Source: a virus. From it: DNA of 45,512 nucleotides. The notes beneath the pieces are model-generated. The model made no database searches. It worked only from the letters and a program-made list of their open reading frames with translations, and was not told the DNA's origin. How positions within the stretch are numbered: position 1 is the stretch's first letter; each line of letters begins with the position of its first letter. This document shows positions 39,753-45,512 of this stretch, piece after piece. The stretch lies in IMG/VR virus record IMGVR_UViG_3300048835_000760, positions 1 to 45,512 of that record; one strand, given 5' to 3'. A program made the position numbers and the translations under genes.

Positions 39753-40947
39753 TCAATCGGGCATCGATTAAATTAAGCTCATCTTGCCATGCTTTGATTT
39801 TAGCCTCGGCTTTTTCTTTTTTCGCGGCTTCCATTTTCTCCAGCTTTGGCGTTTCACGCGAAATATAAGAGCGAAGATTGCCTTGGCGTTTCATAGCCTC
39901 TTTAGTAGAATAGCCATCCACTTGCTTTTGGAGCATATCATCTGCAAATATGGGATGATTGCCAAGGATCTCTTTATGCTCTTGGTAGTAGTTCAACTCA
40001 TCGTAGATAAGTTGGTTCAGCTCAAAATTTTCAACGGAAGTTTTACCTAATTCAAAAAGGCCATCCGTTTCACCTGCAGCTTTTTTTCTTTGAATTTCAT
40101 TAAATGCAGCGTGATACGCTTTTAAAGCTGTGAATTTATCGGCCACAAGAATTTTGAATTTGTCTGGGCAATCCTTTTCATTTAAGAAAGGAAATTCCTC
40201 GCGCAGTTTTTTCTTTTCCTGAGCTTCGTCTCCAGGTTCGGGATTTTGATTTTCTGAAGCTTCGGTTTGTGAAGTTTCTTTGGAATCCTCAGAATTCTTA
40301 GTTTTTTCAGAACCTTCAGTTTTTTTTGTTTCAAGGCCCTCTAAGGCTTCGCTTTCCTCTGTTTCAACTTCCATTGATTTAAGCAAAGCATATTTAGCTT
40401 CCTGCAAATTCAATACTGCAGAATTTTTTGCTTGAGCAATTTTGTTCTTTTGAGTTTTCTCAATCAAGGCTTTAAGATCAGCGCTCTTTTTTGACTCTGG
40501 AGTAATTTCTTGCTCAGCTAACCAAGCAATCATTTCCTTGTTTCCTGGCAATCCTTTTGCGAATTTTGGAAGATCTGCAGGTAGCAGCTCGTCCAATTTT
40601 GAAAACTCGGTAAGATCTACAGCTTCTTTTTGTAAATCTTCTAAAGAAGTATTTACAAAATCAATTGCCAGCAATCTTTGCTCTCCAGTTAAAATTTCTT
40701 GAGCAACTTCTTCCTCTTTTTTCTTCGGAACATACGCGCGCACTTCAGCATCGGTAATACCGTAGGTTTGCTTTACGTCATATTTCAATGTTTCCAGATT
40801 TGCCTTACTAAAGCCGCTGGCATTGTAATATTTTGCCAGTGATGGACCGTGATGGGGATGTTTTATAAATAGCTGAAGCAATTCATTAAATTGCTTTTGT
40901 GGAGCTTCATTGCTATTAAGCGCCTCAAGTACTTTCTTTTTTTCCAT
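39733..40947 (-). CDS. Coiled-coil protein at head of packaging operon
   Basis: The 404-residue protein is mostly helical and acidic. An N-terminal segment LFIKHPHHGPSLAKYYNASG is followed by long coiled coils and a Ser/Glu/Thr-rich linker near residues 205-245. It is the first gene after a late promoter and the first of the packaging operon. It could be an assembly or packaging factor. No family is recognised by motif. Confidence 0.55.
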   Translation of the reverse strand: MEKKKVLEALNSNEAPQKQFNELLQLFIKHPHHGPSLAKYYNASGFSKANLETLKYDVKQTYGITDAEVRAYVPKKKEEEVAQEILTGEQRLLAIDFVNTSLEDLQKEAVDLTEFSKLDELLPADLPKFAKGLPGNKEMIAWLAEQEITPESKKSADLKALIEKTQKNKIAQAKNSAVLNLQEAKYALLKSMEVETEESEALEGLETKKTEGSEKTKNSEDSKETSQTEASENQNPEPGDEAQEKKKLREEFPFLNEKDCPDKFKILVADKFTALKAYHAAFNEIQRKKAAGETDGLFELGKTSVENFELNQLIYDELNYYQEHKEILGNHPIFADDMLQKQVDGYSTKEAMKRQGNLRSYISRETPKLEKMEAAKKEKAEAKIKAWQDELNLIDARLNEADKK

Positions 40948-40978
40948 GGTGTTTGGTATTAATTACTAATTAGTGAAT

Positions 40979-41014
40979 CAAATATGCAATTGCATTTTTG
41001 CAATTGCTGTGACA
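40979..41014 (-). promoter_or_regulatory. Late promoter copy (packaging operon)
   Basis: The minus strand reads TGTCACA (41014-41008), 21 bases, then CATATTTG (40986-40979). The upstream half continues the T-tract of the terminator at 41019-41048, the same arrangement as before the tape measure gene. Confidence 0.65.
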
Positions 41015-41018
41015 ACAA

Positions 41019-41048
41019 AAAAGCCACCCCGATTAAGGAGTGGCTTTT
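41019..41048 (-). terminator. Leftward intrinsic terminator after capsid/tail-tube genes
   Basis: AAAAGCCAC and GTGGCTTTT (41019-41027 and 41040-41048) form a 9-bp stem with a 12-base loop, followed on the minus strand by T residues. It ends the capsid transcript just before the packaging promoter. Confidence 0.8.
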
Positions 41049-41078
41049 CAGCTTTAAAACTATTGCTATGAAAACAAA

Positions 41079-41897
41079 TTACGAACGCGCTCTTTCAATA
41101 AAGAACGTGTCAGTGCCATCGTCAAAGATTTCAAATGTAATGGTCGCATCCTCTAGTGCTGTCCAGGTTGTTCCATCGGCCAGCATTACGGTTCCAGCAG
41201 TTGTGGCACCATTTGCTAAAGTGGAAGGATCTGCACCGCCGCCACCAATTATAGTGAACAATGTTCCTGCAGGTTGCGTAGCCGAAGCCAAAGCAATCGT
41301 ACCTCCAGCTGCATCAGCAGGCAGTTTGTACATTAAACCATTTGCAGGAGTCACATCGATCGTTAAATCGGTTTCATATGGCGCGCCAAAAGATTCTGTG
41401 CCATCGTAAAAGCCAGGAACATATTTTGAACCTACACTTTGCTCAAAAGTCATCTTGATCATACGGCCGCTTGAATCGTCCGTTTGCTCAGCTTTCAACT
41501 TCATTGGAGAACAGGGCGTCCCATACAGACGCTTATAACCGTCAATACAGTTATTTGCAAGAATGAAATAATCTACGCCAATGTTATTCTGAATAAATTC
41601 AGAAAGTTCCAATACATCACCAGGTGTGGATCCTTCAAACTTTTGTTTGATGGTTTCCATATCCTCATCACCTTCGGTGGTGTAGGATTTTACCTGTTTT
41701 GAAGGGGTGCAATACACGGTGAACATTTTTGCTCCCGATTTCATTACAATATTCCCTACAGTTCTAACCCCTTTGCTATCGCGCGCAGGCCATACAAGCA
41801 CGTCTTCAAAACGGCCTAGGGTTACATTCGGTTTGTTAGCCGCGGCGGCCCCCGCTCCGGGACCGCTTTTGACTACATTTTGTGGTATCCACGTCAT
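41079..41897 (-). CDS. Major tail protein candidate with C-terminal beta domain
   Basis: The 272-residue protein is beta-rich. The N-terminal part (VYCTPSKQVKSYTTEGDED, then FEGSTPGDVLELSEFI and KYVPGFYDG) follows the pattern of a tail-tube or decoration protein conserved in Bacteroidota phages. The C-terminal 90 residues are a Gly/Thr-rich beta domain similar in style to the capsid C-terminus. It follows the major capsid gene by 27 bases. A head decoration protein is the main alternative. Confidence 0.5.
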   Translation of the reverse strand: MTWIPQNVVKSGPGAGAAAANKPNVTLGRFEDVLVWPARDSKGVRTVGNIVMKSGAKMFTVYCTPSKQVKSYTTEGDEDMETIKQKFEGSTPGDVLELSEFIQNNIGVDYFILANNCIDGYKRLYGTPCSPMKLKAEQTDDSSGRMIKMTFEQSVGSKYVPGFYDGTESFGAPYETDLTIDVTPANGLMYKLPADAAGGTIALASATQPAGTLFTIIGGGGADPSTLANGATTAGTVMLADGTTWTALEDATITFEIFDDGTDTFFIERARS

Positions 41898-41924
41898 AAT
41901 TTCTGACTTTTTAGATTAAACTTA

Positions 41925-44075
41925 TTAAGCGATGGTTCTCGCTACTTCTTCCCACACGCCGTCAATTTTTGTAAGCGTGATGTTATCTGCACCGTTGGCA
42001 AGGATCGCTCCTGCGCCAACGTTTATATTACCCGCTACATCTTGTAGGGTCAGGGCACCACCGGCACCACCATTGATCACAATCTCTTGGCCTTCTACAC
42101 CGCCGATTATTCCCTCAAGGGTATCAACACCACCGGTATAATTGAATTCGTAACCAAGGTCAGCATCTAAAGTAGCTGTGCTGAAATCTACATCTGCATC
42201 AGGAACAACTGGAGGCGAAGTGGTTCGTTTCACTTCAGTGAAAGTTGTTGCTGTAGTTGCACGAAGTGTCAAAATACCGCCGCTATTTAAAGAAAAATCA
42301 GCATTGCCGGCAAGGGTGATGTTGCCATCATCCACAACCTTCACGCCTGCGCCTACAGCTGTATTACCTTGTATCTTGATTATTTGCCCTTCATAGGCAC
42401 CATTGATGGTTTCAATGTTGGTAGCATAATCATTGGTAATGGTAATGTTGCTGTAGAATTCATTGATATTGATTTCTCCAGTTCCATAATCGTACAGACG
42501 CACAAAGAAGTTTTCGTTGAAAATTGGCATTCCATTGGTCCATACAGTTTGCACCTTGAAAGCTGCAGGATCTCCGTCTTTAACTTTGGTACCAATGTGG
42601 CGAACACGTACACCGAATTTATAATCGGCAAAAATGTACATATCGCGCTTCAATGATTCCATATGGTACATTGATTTCTCTGAAGGAATGTTTTCCAAAA
42701 TCTCAATGTTGTCATCATAGGTGATAAACATAAAGTCGCTTCCGGAAAGTTCAGACAATGGGCAAAGCTTCACATTGGGGAAGTTTTCAATCTCCATCAA
42801 TTCCTGCCCGGTGTAATTGTTGTCGTGCCCAAAAAGCACACGCTTGCGCTCTACGTGACGACGGATCCACTCCGGAGAAAGATACAGGATAAGGTTAGCG
42901 CTGTTTATTTCTTCCAGCGGTACGTTTTTCTCAAGCAGATTTTTTACGTAATCAACAATATTGCTATTTGATGGCGCGCCAATCTGGGCTGATTTGAATT
43001 TTTTCTCAAGGAAATAAGCTCTCCAAAGTTTGATTAAAATTCCATCACTACGGTGAACAGCCAAACCTGGTATTTGAGTTGAGTCAGGCGTAGGAACATA
43101 TACCCCTTTCACTGCCACAATTCTATCTTCTTGACGTGCACGCTTATCAAGCTCTACCAAAAGGAATTTTACAAAGCTCCATTTGTAAGCCTGTGAGCCT
43201 TCCTTATTGTACTGGTGCAACCAAGAAGTAAGTAAGGTTTGCAACAAATAACCAGCGTGCTCAATATCTACCTGTACAGGATAGATTTTAGCTTCTTCAG
43301 GCTGGATAAGTTGCTTGTTTTTTGGCAACCAGTTTTTCTTTTTTGCCTGGGTAACTTCTGCAGTAACAATATTACCATCGGCAATTCTATCTACTACATT
43401 GGTACGTATGGGCCAAAATGAAGGAAGCTTTAGGTAATCGCGATTTAATGATTTTAAATCGGCCTTAACTTCCTTGTAATAAAGGTCGGCATCGTTTTGA
43501 AGTTTTTGAACTTCCAAAGAATCGGCAGCGAAAGTTGGCATTGCCACTTGCTCTCCTTTTGCCATTTGGTTCCAAGGACGGCCCTCGAAAGCATCGTATT
43601 CTTTTTTGGAGCCGAAAAGGTGGCTTTTGGAATGCTGCATATTCTTGTCTGTTTTAGAGTGGATAATTTCCAAAGGAGAATCGCCTTCAGCGGTAGACAA
43701 GAGCTTTTGTAGATTAGCATCCATTTTTTTGGAATAGCTTTCAATCATAGCTTTGATTTTTCCAATCTCAGAGGCATCAATTTTATTATCCTCTTGAGCT
43801 TGTTCCAAATCTTCTTGGCTCATTCCGTGAGCGCGTAACATTTCTTCAATTTCAGTTTTTGCATCAATCAATCGTTGATCATCGTCTGAAATTTTTTCGG
43901 CTGCAGCTGCTAATTCTTTGTTGACCATTTCCAACATTTGGGCAACGTCAACTTTACCTTCCAGCGCATCTTCCAATGCTTTGAGCTGTTCGGGTGTAAA
44001 ATCAGTAGCAGCATCCTTAACAGGTAATTTGCTGATGCCTAGGACGGCCAAAATCAGCGTGATTGCTTTCTTCAT
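41925..44075 (-). CDS. Major capsid protein with N-terminal scaffold-like and C-terminal decoration domains
   Basis: The 716-residue protein has a helical acidic N-terminus (about residues 20-130) that looks like a scaffold or delta domain. An HK97-type capsid core follows, including KSLNRDYLKLPSFWPIRTNV and LIQPEEAKIYPV. Residues 540-716 hold two tandem copies of a beta domain (INGAYEGQIIKIQ and IGGVEGQEIVIN as matching starts), likely exposed on the capsid surface. It follows the S49 protease gene, which would remove the scaffold part. Confidence 0.8.
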   Translation of the reverse strand: MKKAITLILAVLGISKLPVKDAATDFTPEQLKALEDALEGKVDVAQMLEMVNKELAAAAEKISDDDQRLIDAKTEIEEMLRAHGMSQEDLEQAQEDNKIDASEIGKIKAMIESYSKKMDANLQKLLSTAEGDSPLEIIHSKTDKNMQHSKSHLFGSKKEYDAFEGRPWNQMAKGEQVAMPTFAADSLEVQKLQNDADLYYKEVKADLKSLNRDYLKLPSFWPIRTNVVDRIADGNIVTAEVTQAKKKNWLPKNKQLIQPEEAKIYPVQVDIEHAGYLLQTLLTSWLHQYNKEGSQAYKWSFVKFLLVELDKRARQEDRIVAVKGVYVPTPDSTQIPGLAVHRSDGILIKLWRAYFLEKKFKSAQIGAPSNSNIVDYVKNLLEKNVPLEEINSANLILYLSPEWIRRHVERKRVLFGHDNNYTGQELMEIENFPNVKLCPLSELSGSDFMFITYDDNIEILENIPSEKSMYHMESLKRDMYIFADYKFGVRVRHIGTKVKDGDPAAFKVQTVWTNGMPIFNENFFVRLYDYGTGEININEFYSNITITNDYATNIETINGAYEGQIIKIQGNTAVGAGVKVVDDGNITLAGNADFSLNSGGILTLRATTATTFTEVKRTTSPPVVPDADVDFSTATLDADLGYEFNYTGGVDTLEGIIGGVEGQEIVINGGAGGALTLQDVAGNINVGAGAILANGADNITLTKIDGVWEEVARTIA

Positions 44076-44104
44076 TTGTTTTTGAATTTAATTAGTATTT
44101 AGGT

Positions 44105-44986
44105 TTAATAATTACTCATTTCTGCAAGGCCTTGCGCTATCTGCATAGCCTCTTTTAAGGTTCCAATCTTATTGATCATTCCTAACCTTACTGCATCTTC
44201 AGCGCCGAATACCCTTCCTGTCAATACGCCTTCTTCTTCAATTAGATTGGGATGTGCTGCTTTAATAGCTTCTTGGAATTTTTTTGCCATTGGGTTCAAT
44301 TGCATATCACGCAACATTTGGCGGCCTTTTTCCGGATCATCCTTATAGGCTCTCCAAATTTCATTTTTGTGCTGGCTGTGATCTGAATAAACTTCCTCCA
44401 GTATAATCTTTAGATCTTCATAGTATTTACTGAAATCCATCCAGGAACTTAATACACCAATACTTCCGAAACGTGCGGTAATATTATTATCCGCCATTTG
44501 GTAATCTGCCACTGCAGACGGAATCCATTTATGCAGGCTCAAGCTTTGATCCGCCAGTGAAACAATTGGCTTTCTTTTTCTTGAAGCAAATTCTATAAAT
44601 GGATTGATGGCAGAAACGGAACCGCCGGGACCATCTACATAAAGCACAGTAGCTGCTATGTTTTGTTGGTTGTTGGCAAAATCCAATTGCGCAACCACTT
44701 CATCTGCACCAAGAAACCAATACCCACCATATTTCATCATTGGTCCAATAGCCTTTATAAATGCTATTGAGCCTTTGGGTATTTCTGAAATTTCCCGGGG
44801 ATTGATCCTTTCCAATTCCTCATTGAAAAAAGACATCATCAGATGTTCCGGTTTTTCTTCTTTCTTCCGGTCTTCACCTTTGGCCACAACATTGTCAAAA
44901 AAATGACGCAGCTGAACCAAATCGCTAAAATCCATTAGCCATTGTCCCGTGACGATTTCGTGAAGTAATTGAGAGTTGGTATACAT
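44105..44986 (-). CDS. Head maturation protease, S49/SppA-like
   Basis: The 293-residue protein has LYVDGPGGSVSAINPF at about 115-130, and SLSLHKW around residues 148-153 with S150 as the probable nucleophile, then ARFGSIGVL at 171-179. This is the S49 (SppA, phage protein C-like) order. It should cleave the scaffold region of the capsid protein during procapsid maturation. It is the first gene after its late promoter, with the capsid gene following. No signal peptide is present, consistent with an assembly protease. Confidence 0.85.
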   Translation of the reverse strand: MYTNSQLLHEIVTGQWLMDFSDLVQLRHFFDNVVAKGEDRKKEEKPEHLMMSFFNEELERINPREISEIPKGSIAFIKAIGPMMKYGGYWFLGADEVVAQLDFANNQQNIAATVLYVDGPGGSVSAINPFIEFASRKRKPIVSLADQSLSLHKWIPSAVADYQMADNNITARFGSIGVLSSWMDFSKYYEDLKIILEEVYSDHSQHKNEIWRAYKDDPEKGRQMLRDMQLNPMAKKFQEAIKAAHPNLIEEEGVLTGRVFGAEDAVRLGMINKIGTLKEAMQIAQGLAEMSNY

Positions 44987-45004
44987 TTTCTGAATGATTT
45001 ACAC

Positions 45005-45040
45005 CAAACTTCGTAAACGCTCCACACTTCCGCTGTGACA
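45005..45040 (-). promoter_or_regulatory. Late promoter copy (capsid operon)
   Basis: The minus strand reads TGTCACA (45040-45034), 21 bases, then GAAGTTTG (45012-45005). Transcription would begin about 15 bases before the protease ATG at 44986. Confidence 0.65.
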
Positions 45041-45045
45041 ACTAT

Positions 45046-45512
45046 TTAGAACTGAAATAAATTATAGGAAACTCCCAAACCAAGAATAGGCGAGAGCCCA
45101 TCTGAAGAAAAGCCATAGCCAGCAAAAATGCCTATCCCTAAACGCTTTCTGCGCTCGGTAAGGCTGTAGCCATCTACACTGGTAGTTTTTATGTAAGGGT
45201 TGCTGTTGATGACATCGATGCGAAACTGGGTTTTAAAGAAACCTGTTTTTTTATCGCCAATTACGATGCTCTGTTGATTTGGTATCGTTAGATTATCCAG
45301 GAACAAACCTTTGTTTGTTGATCGGCCAGAGAGTCCGTACCATTTTTCCTGCAGGGAAAATGGAATACTGAAATCATTTCCTTCAATTAAATAAGGAACC
45401 TCGATACTGTCTATCTTCGTAATGGTTTCCGTGCGGACTGCAGCTGCTACTTTTTTATAGTATTTAACCAAGTTTTTTAATTGTTGGGTACTGTCCTTTT
45501 GTGATGCCAACA
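45046..45512 (-). CDS. Spanin-like membrane-anchored protein (C-terminal part, crosses contig ends)
   Basis: This is the rest of the 239-residue protein whose ATG is at window position 380. The segment continues the coiled coil, then has a beta-rich domain that ends in Gly-rich alternating strands (GIGIFAGYGF, LGLGVSYNLFQF), like the terminal hairpin of small outer-membrane barrels. This may let it reach the outer membrane. Bases 45386-45512 repeat 1-127, so only 45046-45385 are unique here. The capsid operon promoter starts right after its stop. Confidence 0.7.
   Translation of the reverse strand, partial: LASQKDSTQQLKNLVKYYKKVAAAVRTETITKIDSIEVPYLIEGNDFSIPFSLQEKWYGLSGRSTNKGLFLDNLTIPNQQSIVIGDKKTGFFKTQFRIDVINSNPYIKTTSVDGYSLTERRKRLGIGIFAGYGFSSDGLSPILGLGVSYNLFQF
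45386..45512. repeat. Exact terminal repeat, right copy (circular assembly overlap)
   Basis: Identical to 1-127. It closes the circle and keeps the spanin-like frame open across the junction. Confidence 0.95.

Noticed and set aside
1-45512. CRISPR arrays, insertion sequences, transposases
   Set aside because: No regularly spaced repeat-spacer pattern and no transposase motifs or terminal inverted repeats were seen.

Overview
The window is one complete, circularly assembled temperate phage genome. Bases 1-127 are repeated exactly at 45386-45512, so the unit genome is 45,385 bp and one gene (window 380 down to 1, then 45385 down to 45046) runs across the arbitrary cut. The host is very probably a member of Flavobacteriia (Bacteroidota). 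The DNA is AT-rich, starts lack a consistent Shine-Dalgarno sequence, several promoters carry the Bacteroidota -7 box TAnnTTTG, and many proteins belong to families typical of Bacteroidota phages. A 1274-residue tape measure protein and the absence of a recognisable sheath point to a long-tailed siphovirus.

Layout. (i) 1-5306, minus strand: lysis genes (membrane proteins, amidase, spanin-like protein across the junction), two conserved unknowns, and distal tail/receptor-binding proteins. (ii) 5307-5736: control region with repressor-like operators and a dense array of GTAAC boxes. (iii) 5737-15205: early region, nearly all leftward and tightly overlapped (repeated ATGA junctions). It holds small unknown genes, a DUF3850-like protein, an outer-membrane beta-barrel, a ParB-like DGQHR protein, a large primase-helicase lacking zinc ligands, a gene-free structured segment at 13685-13945, a LuxR-type regulator and a Cro-like protein. 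(iv) 15206-17020: immunity and integration, with operators, an XRE repressor, a probable attP that looks like a tRNA 3' end, and a tyrosine integrase. (v) 17009-32008, minus strand: tail tip, tape measure, chaperone-like genes, connectors and portal. (vi) 32461-35680: mostly rightward accessory island with an ArdC-like protein, an N6-methyltransferase-like protein without its catalytic motif IV, and a divergent trio of unknown genes. (vii) 35683-45046, minus strand: terminase, a Tad2-like anti-Thoeris protein, a DUF3307 membrane protein, a PLD-like protein, major tail protein candidate, major capsid protein and S49 protease.

How it works together. The XRE repressor and Cro-like protein face each other across TGTC-N6-GACA operators; the same operator recurs upstream of the distal tail genes. 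Late genes appear to be driven by at least five copies of an unusual promoter, TGTCACA, exactly 21 bp, then a TAnnTTTG-like box. These lie before the protease/capsid, packaging, portal, tape-measure and lysis blocks; two are fused to the T-tract of the preceding terminator. The LuxR-type protein is a reasonable candidate activator.

Most notable: the late promoter family; the tRNA-like cloverleaf RNA candidate at 13689-13794; a leader at 25907-25993 with a 15-bp perfect hairpin that masks the start of the gene it precedes; the iteron-like arrays; the Tad2-like gene; and the divergent island genes that look leaderless. All family assignments come from reading motifs, not from database searches.
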